Under the pieces are notes generated by a model that saw nothing but the letters and a program-made list of their open reading frames with translations, did no database searches and was not told the DNA's origin. A DNA stretch of 64,000 nucleotides from Parahoeflea olei. Lineage in GTDB: Bacteria; Pseudomonadota; Alphaproteobacteria; Rhizobiales; Rhizobiaceae. This document shows, one piece after another, positions 19,757 to 28,819 of the stretch; within the stretch, counting starts at the first letter, position 1; each line of letters begins with the position of its first letter. The position numbers and the translations under genes are program-made. The stretch spans positions 372,001 to 436,000 of the forward strand of contig NZ_LQZT01000012.1 in NCBI RefSeq assembly GCF_001703635.1, read 5' to 3'.

Positions 19757-20191
19757 TCATTCTCCGGGAGCGGGCAGCGGCGCAGGCACCGGGAACACGA
19801 GGTCGTAGACCCAGTTGAAGACGAAGGCATATGCCAGGTAGAAGCCCGCGAAGGACAGGTCCATCACGAAGGCCTCGATCACGCTGACGCCCAGATACCA
19901 GGCGATGAACGGCAGCAGCACCACCAGGAGGCCGCCTTCGAACAGGATCGCATGGAGGAACCGGACGGCCAGCGACTTGCGGACGTGGCCGGTGAGCCGC
20001 ATCAGGGCATGGTCGAACAGGAGATTGTAGAGGTAGTTCCAGCCGGTGGCGACGGTGGCGCTGACGGCGGCCACGAGGCCGATCTCGCCGAGCGGCAGTC
20101 CGAAGATCCAGGCGCCCAGTGGCGTGACCAGGGCGAGCGCGATGATCTCGAAGCTCAGGGCGTGGCGAATCCGGTCGCTGGTGCTGCGCAT
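19757..20191 (-). CDS. PACE-family efflux transporter
   Basis: A 144-residue membrane protein with four predicted transmembrane helices arranged as two tandem pairs, the hallmark of the proteobacterial antimicrobial compound efflux (PACE; AceI-like) family. Family features are the N-terminal RxxHALSFE segment with an acidic residue in helix 1 and the repeat-like RxLHAILFEGGLLVVLLP in the second pair. Members export biocides such as chlorhexidine or acriflavine, and short-chain diamines have been proposed as natural substrates. It follows the LysR gene on the same strand after about 36 nt, which fits the LysR-PACE pairing often seen in this family. Confidence 0.85.
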   Translation of the reverse strand: MRSTSDRIRHALSFEIIALALVTPLGAWIFGLPLGEIGLVAAVSATVATGWNYLYNLLFDHALMRLTGHVRKSLAVRFLHAILFEGGLLVVLLPFIAWYLGVSVIEAFVMDLSFAGFYLAYAFVFNWVYDLVFPVPAPLPAPGE

Positions 20192-20227
20192 GGCGTTCCC
20201 TTTCCAGCGCCGGGTCGTCCCGGCTTG

Positions 20228-21178
20228 TCATCCCGAAAGGGGGAGGTCGTCCTCTCCGCCGCGCTTATCGCCTTTTGGATCGGGGAAGGCAAGCTCCGCC
20301 TCCTCGATCAGCCAGTCGCGGAATAGGGCGGCATCGGGGTGTGGCAGATCCCCGGGCGGCGTGATCAGGAAAAACGCCTCGTTGACCGGCACCGCCAGAT
20401 CGAAGGGGGCCACGAGCCGGCCCGACGCGAGTGCCTCTTCGGCCATCGACGGCCGCCCGAGCGCGACGCCGCCGCCCTTGGCCGCAACCTCGAAGGCAAT
20501 CAGCGAGGTGTCGAAATGCAGGCCGTGGCCCTGGTCGACGCGGCCATCGACGCCGGCCGCCTTGAGCCACAGACCCCAGCCTTCCTCATAGCCGAGCACA
20601 TGCAGCAGCGGATGCCGCGCCAGGTCTTCGGGCCTGCGGATCGGCGCGTCACCTTCGAGCAGGGCCGGGCTGCAGACCGGGGTGATGGTTTCCCGGGTCA
20701 GGCGCCGCGCGGTGAGCCCCGGCCATTTGCCGGTGCCATAGCGAATGTCGAAATCGATGTGCTTCTTGTCGAACTCGTCGCCCCAGACGCTGGAGATGAT
20801 GCGGATCGGGTGGCCGGGATGCCGCGCCATGAACCTTGGCAGCCGCGGCGCCAGCCAGTTGACGGAAAAGCCGACCATGCAGCGGATGGTCAGCATTTCG
20901 CTGCGCCGCCGACCGAACACCTCGTCGGTTCCCGCAGCCAGCCGGTCGAAGCAGTCGCGTACCTTGGGCAGATAGGCCTCGCCGGTGCGGGTCAGCTCAA
21001 GGCTGCGCGGGTTGCGGATGAACAGCTGTTCGCTGAGATAGTGCTCGAGCAGCTTGACCTGCTTGGAGACTGCCGCCTGGGTCAGGTTCAGCTCGGAGGC
21101 GGCCTGGGTGAAGCTCAGGCTGCGCGCCGAGGCCTCGAACGAGCGGAGCCAGGTGAGGGGCGGCAGTTTTCGACTCAT
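20228..21178 (-). CDS. LysR-family transcriptional regulator (GcvA-like)
   Basis: A 316-residue LysR-type regulator. The N-terminal helix-turn-helix (about residues 5-65) has the family sequence SFTQAASELNLTQAAVSKQVKLLE, followed by the effector-binding domain from about 95 onward. The opening SRKLPPLTWLRSFEASAR is typical of the GcvA subgroup. It is encoded just upstream of the PACE efflux gene and downstream of iorB, all on the same strand. By analogy with other LysR-PACE pairs it probably controls the efflux gene; an effect on the ior operon is possible but unsupported. Confidence 0.9.
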   Translation of the reverse strand: MSRKLPPLTWLRSFEASARSLSFTQAASELNLTQAAVSKQVKLLEHYLSEQLFIRNPRSLELTRTGEAYLPKVRDCFDRLAAGTDEVFGRRRSEMLTIRCMVGFSVNWLAPRLPRFMARHPGHPIRIISSVWGDEFDKKHIDFDIRYGTGKWPGLTARRLTRETITPVCSPALLEGDAPIRRPEDLARHPLLHVLGYEEGWGLWLKAAGVDGRVDQGHGLHFDTSLIAFEVAAKGGGVALGRPSMAEEALASGRLVAPFDLAVPVNEAFFLITPPGDLPHPDAALFRDWLIEEAELAFPDPKGDKRGGEDDLPLSG

Positions 21179-21401
21179 GCAGGCTCCCGCTATGTCAAGG
21201 GTGGGCGAGGCCTGGTGACCCCGTCCGTGTCCGGCAAGTCCGCCCGGCCGCGGGATGCTCTAGCACATTTTCTCCGTCCGGCCAGTTTTGATCACCGCCC
21301 GATTGTCGGCGACAGGCCGACCGGGCCGCGATCAGGTGCGACAACTGCCGTCGCAAGAGCTTGCGGCGCGCCCGGGGCGTGGTCTGTTCCGGCGCAGGCG
21401 G

Positions 21402-22985
21402 TCAGTTCTGCAGCGCGGTCTCGCTCTGGCCGGCGAAGGAGCGCACGGTCTTGAGGGCGCCTTCGAGCTGCTCGCCCTTCTCGTCGGCCAGCGCCGCTTC
21501 GCGCAACAGCCGGCACCAGTGCGCGGCGTCGTCGCGGCCGGCAAGCAGGGCAACCCCGTCCATCACCCGGTCGAATTTCGAAAGCCCGCGCGCATGGGTG
21601 TCGGAATAGCCCTTGACCAGCCGGCGGTTGCGCAACGTCTCGACGCCAAGCTGGTAGTCGACGCGGCGATAGGTCAGCGCCTTTGCGAGCCAGCTTTCCA
21701 GATGCTCGGTCTCTATTGCGTGGCGCAGCGTGCCGCGCCGGAATGTCCGCAAGCCCCCGAGCACGTAGAGCTGGCCGAACGGGAGCAACCGGTCGGTGCG
21801 CAGGCGACGGCCGCGATTGACGAGCTTGTCGATCATCCGCATCGCACCGTCGCGCGATGAAAGCCAGCGGCCAAGGAACCTCGGCATCATGCCGACGATT
21901 TCCTCGGCGCGCGGATGCATGAATTCGGTGAGCCGCATCTGCGCGCCCTCGGCGGGGCGGATTTCCTGGCGCACGCGTTCGAAGCGGCTGCCGCGGGTCT
22001 TGATGTCGGCGATGCGGAACACGTCGTCATAGGCCATGGCCTTGGCGATATATTTGGCCGCCTCCCGGGTGAGTTCGTAGTCGCGGGCGGGATCGTCCTC
22101 GGCGAGCACCTGTTCGACGCGGTCGAGATACTGCCTGCCATAAGCGAGATCCTGGTAATCCACCACCGCGCGCAGACCCGTGAGCGCCATGTCGCGCACC
22201 GGGGCGGGCAGGGCTGCCGCGCGTTGCGACAGGGCATTCCATTCGGCGATCAGCTTCTCCGGGCCCGAGGGCCGGTCGGCGGCCGTGCGTCCGGTGGAGG
22301 CGGGTTTCGGGGTTTCGATGCGGCCCTGGGCGGCGCCCTCGAATCCAGCCGCGAAGGCGCGCAGGCTTGCCTCGACGCCGCGGCCCGAGGCCCTGATCGC
22401 CTGCTCGAAGCTCGCGCGGTCGAAGGGCAGCGCGCCCGAGCCCGCGAGCGCGCCGAACAGGCTTGCCGAGATCATCGAGCCGGCGTCGACGGCGATCTTT
22501 TCCATGTCGAAGGCGATGAAGCGCTGCGCGGCGACTTCGGCCGCGGCGACGACTTCCTCGGAATCGGCGATGCCGTCGCCCGGCACGGTCTTTTCAGAGA
22601 CCGCCAGCGCCCGGTGCGACGAGGCGATCAGCGTGGTGCGGTCGGGCGTGACAAACCCGCGCATGATCGCGCGTCCCGCCTCCATCATTTCGGCGGCGAC
22701 GAGAATGTCGACGTCGCCCGCCGCCGGCAGCAGCGAGAAGACGGCAGGGCGTTCGCGCGCGGGCGCCATCTCCATGTAGTAGATGGTGGCGCCGGTGCGC
22801 TGGGCCACGCCGGCCACCGATGTCGCCTGCACGGCGTAGCCATTGGCGCGGGCGCAGTCCTCGATCCAGTTGGTGAGCACCCCGCCGCCCTGGCCGCCCA
22901 CGGCCATGATCGCGAGCTTGATGATCTCGTCGAGGGCCGGATCATGCGGTCTGGCGCTGAGAGGGGAGAAGGTCGAGCTAGCCAT
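21402..22985 (-). CDS. iorB: Indolepyruvate:ferredoxin oxidoreductase, beta subunit (long form)
   Basis: Subunit of the enzyme that oxidatively decarboxylates aryl-pyruvates (indolepyruvate from tryptophan, also phenylpyruvate types) to aryl-acetyl-CoA with ferredoxin as electron acceptor. The 527-residue protein starts with the gamma-type domain (IMAVGGQGGGVLTNWI), which contacts the CoA/ferredoxin half. The C-terminal region, after about residue 200, is the extra DUF6537-like part found in long aerobic-proteobacterial IorB proteins. The ATG at 22985 lies four bases after the iorA stop, and the motif then begins at the usual distance. It is the last gene of the leftward operon. Confidence 0.92.
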   Translation of the reverse strand: MASSTFSPLSARPHDPALDEIIKLAIMAVGGQGGGVLTNWIEDCARANGYAVQATSVAGVAQRTGATIYYMEMAPARERPAVFSLLPAAGDVDILVAAEMMEAGRAIMRGFVTPDRTTLIASSHRALAVSEKTVPGDGIADSEEVVAAAEVAAQRFIAFDMEKIAVDAGSMISASLFGALAGSGALPFDRASFEQAIRASGRGVEASLRAFAAGFEGAAQGRIETPKPASTGRTAADRPSGPEKLIAEWNALSQRAAALPAPVRDMALTGLRAVVDYQDLAYGRQYLDRVEQVLAEDDPARDYELTREAAKYIAKAMAYDDVFRIADIKTRGSRFERVRQEIRPAEGAQMRLTEFMHPRAEEIVGMMPRFLGRWLSSRDGAMRMIDKLVNRGRRLRTDRLLPFGQLYVLGGLRTFRRGTLRHAIETEHLESWLAKALTYRRVDYQLGVETLRNRRLVKGYSDTHARGLSKFDRVMDGVALLAGRDDAAHWCRLLREAALADEKGEQLEGALKTVRSFAGQSETALQN

Positions 22986-22989
22986 CGGG

Positions 22990-25137
22990 TCAGGTCCGGG
23001 AGAATTCGAGGCGGCCGCGCGAGCGGCGCTGCTGCAGCCATGTGATGATGCGGGTGCGGTAGTCGCCGAAGAGGCGCTCCAGCTTGCCCGGATTGTGCAC
23101 CACGTCGGCGCGGTAGAAGGAGGGGCAGAGCACGGCGGCATCGGCCACCTCGCCGCAATTGCCGCAGCCCACGCAGCTCTGGTCGATGCTGGCGATCGGG
23201 TCGTCGCGCAGCGGATCGTCGAGCTTCTTCAAGGACAGCGACGGACATCCCGAGAGCCTGATGCAGGCGTGGTCGCCGGTGCACACGTCCTCGTCGATGC
23301 CGAAGCGAGGCTTTTCCACCCTGCGGCCTTCCTTGATGGCCTTGGCCATCAGCGGCTTTTCGCGGCGCTGGCGGTTGAGCATGCATTCCGAGGAGGCGAC
23401 GATCACTTTCGGCCCGACATGGTCGGTCGTCAGCGCCTCGTCGAGGATCTTGCGCATCTTCGGCACGTCATAGGTGCGGTCGATCTGGCGTACCCATTTG
23501 ACGCCGACGCCCTTGACCGCATCCGTGATCGGATGGCCGGTGGCCTTGGACGGGTTGTCGGCGCGCGAGGAGAGAATGTCCTGCCCGCCGGTGGCGGCGG
23601 AGTAGAAATTGTCGACGATGACGATGACGCCGTCGGACTTGTTGTAGACCGCGTTGCCGATCGAGGACGACAGCCCGTTGTGCCAGAAGCCGCCATCGCC
23701 CAGGATCGAGATCGAACGCTTCTCGCCGCCGCCGTCGAAGGCGGCGTTCGAGGCCGGGCCGAGCCCGTAGCCCATGGTCGAGCCGCCGATCTCGAAGGGC
23801 GGCAGCGAGGCAAACAGGTGGCAGCCGATGTCGCCGGCGATCTGGTGCTTGCCGCGCTCCATTTCAGTGAGCTTGATGGCGGCGAAGATCGGCCGTTCCG
23901 GACAGCCGGTGCAGAACCCGGGCGGGCGCATCGGCACGGTCTTGGAGAGGTCCGGCAGCGCCGGCTTCTGCTCGGAATTGGGCGCGCGCAGGCGGGCGGG
24001 AAGGATCTCGGGCGCGGCCTTCTTGAGGAACGCCTCGATGCCGTCGAGCATCACCTGGCCGGTATATTCGCCGGCCATCGGCAGCATGTCCTTGCCGTGC
24101 AGCGCAATGGTGCGGCCGGATTTGTAGAGCGCTGCGCCAAAGGCCTGCTCGATGAATTCGGGCTGGCCTTCCTCGACCACCAGCACCGCCGACTTGCCTT
24201 CGCAGAACTCGAAGAACTCGTCAGGCACCAGCGGGTAGGTGACGTTGAGCACGTAAAGCGGAATGTCGGTGTCGCCATGGATGTCGGCGAGCCCGAGGCG
24301 CTGCAGCGCGCGGATCACGCCATTGTACATGCCGCCCTGCAGCACGATGCCGACAGGACCGTCGGCAGGTCCGAAGACCTCGTTGAGCTTGTGCTCGCGG
24401 ATATGTTTGAGCGCCGCGGGCCAGCGGTTGTCGATCTTGTCGTGCTCCTGGATATAGGACATCGGCGGCAGCACGACGCGGGCATAATCGCTGCGCGGAT
24501 TGGCGAGCGCATCCTTGACGGTGAAGGGCGGGCGCTTGTTGTCGCGTGCGGCGAAGCTGCCGGTCACGTGGCAGGAGCGGATGCGCACGGTCAGCATCAC
24601 CGGCGTGTTGCTGGCTTCGGAAAGTTCGAAACCCTGCTGCACCGACTGGACGATGGACGGCAGGTTGGGGCGCGGATCGAGCAGCCACATCTGCGACTTC
24701 ATCGCAAAGGCATGGCTGCGCTCCTGCATGATCGAGGAGCCTTCGCCATAATCCTCGCCGATGATGACGAGCGCGCCGCCGGTGACGCCGGAGGAGGCGA
24801 GGTTGGCGAGCGCGTCGGAGGCGACATTGACGCCGACCGGGCCCTTGAAGGTGACCGCGCCGCGGATCGGGTAGTGCACGGAGGCCGCGAGCATGGCGGC
24901 AGCGGCCGCTTCGGAGGCATTGGCCTCGTAGCGCACGCCGAGTTCGGTGAGGATCTCCTCGGCGTCGGCGAGCACGTCCATCAGATGGCTGATCGGCGCG
25001 CCCTGATAGCCGCCGACATAGCCGACGCCCGCTTCCAGGAGTGCCTTGGTCAGCGCCAGAATGCCTTCGCCGGTGAAGGTCTCGCCTTCACCGAGCTTGA
25101 GTTTCCGGACTTCCTTGGCGAATGAACGCTCGGCCAT
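22990..25137 (-). CDS. iorA: Indolepyruvate:ferredoxin oxidoreductase, alpha subunit
   Basis: The 715-residue catalytic subunit. The N-terminal pyrimidine-binding half has YQGAPISHLMD and ANASEAAAAAMLAAS; the TPP-pyrophosphate half has GDGGFWHNGLSSSIGN with VDNFYSA. A cysteine pair FCTGCPERP precedes it. The C-terminal ferredoxin-like part carries a degenerate first cluster motif (CTGDHACIRLSGCP) and a full second one (CVGCGNC...CP). It works with IorB in converting indolepyruvate plus CoA to indoleacetyl-CoA. Neighbours suggest a role in aerobic tryptophan/indole turnover. The ATG at 25137 follows AGAGGTTCACC, a weak ribosome-binding site. Confidence 0.94.
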   Translation of the reverse strand: MAERSFAKEVRKLKLGEGETFTGEGILALTKALLEAGVGYVGGYQGAPISHLMDVLADAEEILTELGVRYEANASEAAAAAMLAASVHYPIRGAVTFKGPVGVNVASDALANLASSGVTGGALVIIGEDYGEGSSIMQERSHAFAMKSQMWLLDPRPNLPSIVQSVQQGFELSEASNTPVMLTVRIRSCHVTGSFAARDNKRPPFTVKDALANPRSDYARVVLPPMSYIQEHDKIDNRWPAALKHIREHKLNEVFGPADGPVGIVLQGGMYNGVIRALQRLGLADIHGDTDIPLYVLNVTYPLVPDEFFEFCEGKSAVLVVEEGQPEFIEQAFGAALYKSGRTIALHGKDMLPMAGEYTGQVMLDGIEAFLKKAAPEILPARLRAPNSEQKPALPDLSKTVPMRPPGFCTGCPERPIFAAIKLTEMERGKHQIAGDIGCHLFASLPPFEIGGSTMGYGLGPASNAAFDGGGEKRSISILGDGGFWHNGLSSSIGNAVYNKSDGVIVIVDNFYSAATGGQDILSSRADNPSKATGHPITDAVKGVGVKWVRQIDRTYDVPKMRKILDEALTTDHVGPKVIVASSECMLNRQRREKPLMAKAIKEGRRVEKPRFGIDEDVCTGDHACIRLSGCPSLSLKKLDDPLRDDPIASIDQSCVGCGNCGEVADAAVLCPSFYRADVVHNPGKLERLFGDYRTRIITWLQQRRSRGRLEFSRT

Positions 25138-25170
25138 GGTGAACCTCTGTCTGTCTTGTCTGAACCCGGC

Positions 25171-25767
25171 CTATTTGGCCGGATCGGTGTTGGACCACAG
25201 CACCGGGCCGCCGTCCTTCTCGTAGGCCATGCCGCCGGGGAAGGAGATCGCCTCCATCTGCAGGCCCCAGGGCGCAAAGAAATACAGGATCGTCTGGCCG
25301 GCGGCCGGGCCTTCGTTGACCGGGAACGGCCCCATCAGCGTGCGGATGCCCTTGTCTTTGAAATAGGCGGCGGCCGCGTCGATGTCGTCGACATAGAAGG
25401 CGATGTGGTGGCCGCCGATGTCGCTGTTTTTCGGCCGCACCGTCTGCTGGTCGGGGGCCTCATAGGAGAACAGCTCGATATTGCTGCCGAAGCCGCAGCG
25501 CATCAGCGTGATCTGCTGAACGACCGCGCGCGGATCGACATCGAGCAGATCCTGCATGAAGCTGCCGGTGTCGTCGCGGAACGGGCCGAAGGAGGTGGCC
25601 TTCTCGCAGCCGAGCACGTCGGAGAAGAAGCTTTCGGCCTCGGCCATGTCGGGAACGGTCAGACCGATATGGTTGATGCCCCGAACGCCCGGAAGCGTGT
25701 CGGCATGGGCGCCAGCGACCCCGAGGGTCACGGCCAGGGCTGCGGCGGCGAAAACGACTTGCTTCAT
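25171..25767 (-). CDS. Secreted VOC-family (glyoxalase-like) protein
   Basis: A 198-residue protein with an N-terminal Sec signal (MKQVVFAAAALAVTLGVAGAHA, cleavage near 22) and one vicinal-oxygen-chelate fold. Possible metal ligands include His in INHIGLTVPDM, Glu in NIELFSYE, His in GGHHIAFYVDD and Glu in LQMEAISFP. VOC proteins include dioxygenases, lyases and glyoxalases, and they are usually cytoplasmic; export is unusual. It lies between iorA and the MarR gene in the leftward operon, so it may act on an extracellular or periplasmic indolic/aromatic compound. The substrate is unknown. Confidence 0.82.
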   Translation of the reverse strand: MKQVVFAAAALAVTLGVAGAHADTLPGVRGINHIGLTVPDMAEAESFFSDVLGCEKATSFGPFRDDTGSFMQDLLDVDPRAVVQQITLMRCGFGSNIELFSYEAPDQQTVRPKNSDIGGHHIAFYVDDIDAAAAYFKDKGIRTLMGPFPVNEGPAAGQTILYFFAPWGLQMEAISFPGGMAYEKDGGPVLWSNTDPAK

Positions 25768-25821
25768 TGCGTTGCTCCAGGTGTCAAGGGGGGGCGGGCA
25801 TGCAAACCGGTCGGGGGCGGG

Positions 25822-26313
25822 CTAGAAATTGTGCTTGCGGATGTTGTTGAGCATTTTCTTGAGGGTTTCGACGAAGACGGCGCGCTCCTCGTCGGTGATG
25901 CCGGCAAACATCTGCGAATAGTTCTGCGCCATGGTCGGCCAGAGCTGCTCGAAGGCGGCGCGGCCGGCATCGGTGATGGCGATGCGGGTGACGCGGTTGT
26001 CGGTCGGATCGGGGTCGCGCCGCACCAGGCCGTCATTGGTCAATTGCTCGAGCGAGCGGCTGAGTGTGGACTGCTCGACCACGGCGTAGACCGCAAGTTC
26101 GGTGATCGGCAGCGCGTCGATCACCGAAAGCACCGCGAGCGCCCGCATCTTCGCCGTGGTCAGGCCCAGACCGCTCATCTCCTGGCGCAGATTGGCGTTG
26201 TAGCGCCCCATGATCCGGTTCATGAGGTAGGGTGCGAAGTTCGACAGGCCGATTTCGCCCAGCCGCTCATACGGTTCGGATTTTTCAGGGACTGGCGGTT
26301 TGGTGTCGGTCAT
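25822..26313 (-). CDS. MarR-family transcriptional regulator
   Basis: A 163-residue winged-helix regulator. The core (about 50-115) reads LGLTTAKMRALAVLSVIDALPITELAVYAVVEQSTLSRSLEQL then a wing with DPTDNR. MarR proteins usually repress catabolic operons until a phenolic or aromatic acid (or CoA ester) binds. Its ATG overlaps the stop of the FAD oxidoreductase gene (ATGA), so it is made from the operon it probably controls. Candidate operator: the near-palindrome at 28812-28827 in the divergent promoter region. Confidence 0.9.
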   Translation of the reverse strand: MTDTKPPVPEKSEPYERLGEIGLSNFAPYLMNRIMGRYNANLRQEMSGLGLTTAKMRALAVLSVIDALPITELAVYAVVEQSTLSRSLEQLTNDGLVRRDPDPTDNRVTRIAITDAGRAAFEQLWPTMAQNYSQMFAGITDEERAVFVETLKKMLNNIRKHNF

Positions 26314-27887
26314 GCGCCAAGCCTCTTGGCAAGCAGGAAGCCCGATCCGCCGCCGAGGCCCGGCCCGGGATGGGTCGAGGCGCCGATATGGTGCAGATTG
26401 GCGACCGCGGTCGCGTTGTTGGTGCTGCCGGCGAAGGGCCGCCAGATGAAGAACTGGTCGAGCGCACAGGATCCGCCATAGGGATCGCCGCCCACGAGAT
26501 TGACGTTGAGCGCTTCGAGATCGGCCGGCGAATAGGCCTTGCGGGCGAGCACGCTGTCGCCAAAGCCCTCGATGTGGCTTGCGAGAATCGCCTCGATGCG
26601 ATCGGCGAAGGCCTCGCGCACGGCATCGGTCCAGACGCCGTCGGTCGCGATCTCGCCGGCGGCGTCGCCCTTGAGCACGCGCGGCGCGTCGGGGATCTGC
26701 AGCCAGAGAATGGATTTTCCCTCCGGGCAGCGGCTGGGGTCGAGCCGGTGCGGCTGGCCTACGCAGATCGTGGGTGCTGCGGGCAGCATGCCGCGCTCGG
26801 CCTCGTTGGAAGACTTCGACACGGAATCGATGCCGTCGGCGAGGTGGATCAGCGCCACGTCGTCGAGCCCCTTGGTCTTCCAGCGGATCGGGCCGTCAAT
26901 GGCGTAATGCAGCTGGAAATCGCCGCGGCCGTGGCGGAACTCGCGCAGGCCGGTCTGGACGTCGTCGGACTTGGCGACCGGGGTATTGCGCAGCAGCCGG
27001 CCATAGAGCTGGCCCGGCGCGACCGAGCAGATCACGTTGGAGGCCGTGATTTCGGTTCCGTCGGCCAGCCGCACGCCGGTGGCGCGGCCGTTGCGCGTCA
27101 AAACCTCGTCGACATCGGCGCCCGCGCGCAGCTCGCCGCCCTTTTCCTCGATCAGCGCCTTGAAGGCGGCTGCGGCCTGGCCGGAGCCGCCCTTGACCAC
27201 GGGCGCGCCGGCGGCTTCGAGCGCGAAGGCGATGACCTTGCCCATCTGCGCGCCATAGGCGGATTCGGTGGTGAGGCCGGTGTGCAGTGCCCAGGGCGCC
27301 CAGAGCGCCTGGATCATCGGCGAGGCATAGCTCGTTTCCAACCAGGCGCGCATCGGCCTGAGCGACTGGCCGACCCAGGCGGCAAGGCCCTTGAGGCCGC
27401 GCTTCCAGGCCTGGCCGGCAAGCAGCTTCGCCGTCGGCCAGCTCCACAATTCGCCGCCGAGCAGCGCGAACAGGAACGGCGCGTCGGCCTCGATCGCACC
27501 GACATCGGCGCCATGGCGGTCGCCGTCGCCGGGGGCGAGTGCGTTGAAGGCCTTGATGTTGGCGGCACGGTCGGTGGACAGCACCAGCGACGAACCGTCG
27601 GGCCGCAAGACCGCCGTGGGATGCGGCGTGTGGCAGAATTCGAGCCCGTGCCGCGCCAGGTCGGCGCCGAGCGCGGCATGGGCCGGAGAAGTCAGGAACA
27701 GGACGAAGGTGGCGGCCATCACATCGTGATGGAAGCCCGGCAGCGTGATCTCGTCGGTGCGCATGCAGCCGCCGAAGCGGTCCGCGCGCTCGAGCACGAG
27801 CACGCGGTTGCCCTTGGCCGACAGCATGGCCGCGGCAACGAGCGCATTGATGCCGCTGCCCACGATGATGTGGTCATACTGAGCCAT
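26310..27887 (-). CDS. NAD(P)/FAD-dependent oxidoreductase of the phytoene-desaturase superfamily
   Basis: A 525-residue flavoprotein with an N-terminal Rossmann dinucleotide fold (IIVGSGINALVAAAMLSAKGNRVLVLERADRFGGCMRT) and a C-terminal FAD-contact segment (HHIGASTHPGPGLGGGSG). The family contains carotenoid desaturases and amine/retinol oxidases, but no carotenoid genes are nearby. It is a paralogue of the flavoprotein at 28849-30423; both share NLVGGD and a DPSR..P.GK..LW block. It lies between the cyclase-like enzyme and MarR in the leftward operon, so oxidation of an indolic or related ring compound is a reasonable inference. No transmembrane segment or signal is seen. Confidence 0.88.
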   Translation of the reverse strand: MAQYDHIIVGSGINALVAAAMLSAKGNRVLVLERADRFGGCMRTDEITLPGFHHDVMAATFVLFLTSPAHAALGADLARHGLEFCHTPHPTAVLRPDGSSLVLSTDRAANIKAFNALAPGDGDRHGADVGAIEADAPFLFALLGGELWSWPTAKLLAGQAWKRGLKGLAAWVGQSLRPMRAWLETSYASPMIQALWAPWALHTGLTTESAYGAQMGKVIAFALEAAGAPVVKGGSGQAAAAFKALIEEKGGELRAGADVDEVLTRNGRATGVRLADGTEITASNVICSVAPGQLYGRLLRNTPVAKSDDVQTGLREFRHGRGDFQLHYAIDGPIRWKTKGLDDVALIHLADGIDSVSKSSNEAERGMLPAAPTICVGQPHRLDPSRCPEGKSILWLQIPDAPRVLKGDAAGEIATDGVWTDAVREAFADRIEAILASHIEGFGDSVLARKAYSPADLEALNVNLVGGDPYGGSCALDQFFIWRPFAGSTNNATAVANLHHIGASTHPGPGLGGGSGFLLAKRLGA

Positions 27888-27918
27888 CGTCCTGGTCTCC
27901 GGTGCGCCCTGGGCGCGG

Positions 27919-28710
27919 TTACGCGCGGGCGACCAGCGCCATGGCGCGGATCGGGCTGCCGGTGCCCTTGACCAGCTTCAGCGGCGCGGCGATCAGGACT
28001 GCGCCCTTGGGCGGCAGCTTGCTCAGGTTGGCGAGCGAGGCGAGACCGTATTTGTTGGCCGCATGCAGCAGGTTGTGGGCGGGGAAGGGGGGCTCCATGC
28101 CGCCGGCTTGGCCGGCATCGGTGCCGATGCACTGGGTGCCCCAGCCGATCGCGCCCTTGGACAGGATGTACTGGATGCAGTCGACAGTCGGTCCGGGCGA
28201 ATGCGGGCCGGTCTCGTCGGCATTGAGATAGGCGTCCTCGTCGCCGGCGCGGGCATCCCAGTCGGTGCGCATCACCACCCATTCGCCCGGCTTGATCTCG
28301 CCGTGCTCGGCTTCCCAGGCCTTCACGCCCGCGGCGTCGAGCAGGAAGTCGGGGTTCTTGGCCACTTCCGCCGAGCAGTCGATGACATTGACCGGGGCCA
28401 CGAAATTCTGCGGCGCGATCGTGTCGGTGTAGCCGTCCGAATAGTCCTTGCCGGTGATCCAGTGGTGCGGCGCGTCGAAATGAGTTCCGGAATGTTCGCC
28501 GATCTTGAGCCAGTTCCAGGCCCAGAACGGCCCGTCATTGTCATATTCGGAGATCTTGTGGACTTCGATCTTGGGTGTGTCCTTGGCCAGTTCCGGCGGC
28601 AGCTTGAGCAGCGGCGTGTCCGGGCCGAGCGAACCTGACAGGTCGACGACCTCAACCTTTCCGCTCAGCAGCATCGCGGCGAGATTTCCAAGTGTTTCTG
28701 AAGCGTTCAT
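27919..28710 (-). CDS. Cyclase-family metal hydrolase, isatin-hydrolase-like
   Basis: A 263-residue enzyme of the cyclase/kynurenine-formamidase superfamily, with the metal-binding HSGTHFDAPHHW motif and a C-terminal half containing ADETGPHSPGP and GTDAGQAGG. Length and motif context agree, from memory, better with the Mn-dependent isatin hydrolase of Labrenzia (about 260 residues) than with KynB formamidase (about 210). Isatin hydrolase opens isatin to isatinate, which leads to anthranilate. Because no other formamidase is visible for the kynurenine branch at 44-47 kb, N-formylkynurenine hydrolysis is the alternative. It is the first gene of the leftward operon. Confidence 0.85.
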   Translation of the reverse strand: MNASETLGNLAAMLLSGKVEVVDLSGSLGPDTPLLKLPPELAKDTPKIEVHKISEYDNDGPFWAWNWLKIGEHSGTHFDAPHHWITGKDYSDGYTDTIAPQNFVAPVNVIDCSAEVAKNPDFLLDAAGVKAWEAEHGEIKPGEWVVMRTDWDARAGDEDAYLNADETGPHSPGPTVDCIQYILSKGAIGWGTQCIGTDAGQAGGMEPPFPAHNLLHAANKYGLASLANLSKLPPKGAVLIAAPLKLVKGTGSPIRAMALVARA

Positions 28711-28790
28711 CGATTGATCCCCCCTTTTCGGGCACAGTTATGGTTTCGGTCTCAATCCCGGCCAGCGGGATGTTTGATTGCGATAAATAG

Positions 28791-28819
28791 ATGCTAGACA
28801 GAATAATATGCATTTGCAA
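28791..28819 (-). promoter_or_regulatory. Candidate promoter of the leftward cyclase-iorB operon
   Basis: On the minus strand TTGCAA (28819-28814) and TAGCAT (28796-28791) form -35 and -10 hexamers with a 17-nt spacer, about 80 nt before the cyclase ATG. The region is strikingly A+T-rich relative to its surroundings. Confidence 0.5.
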
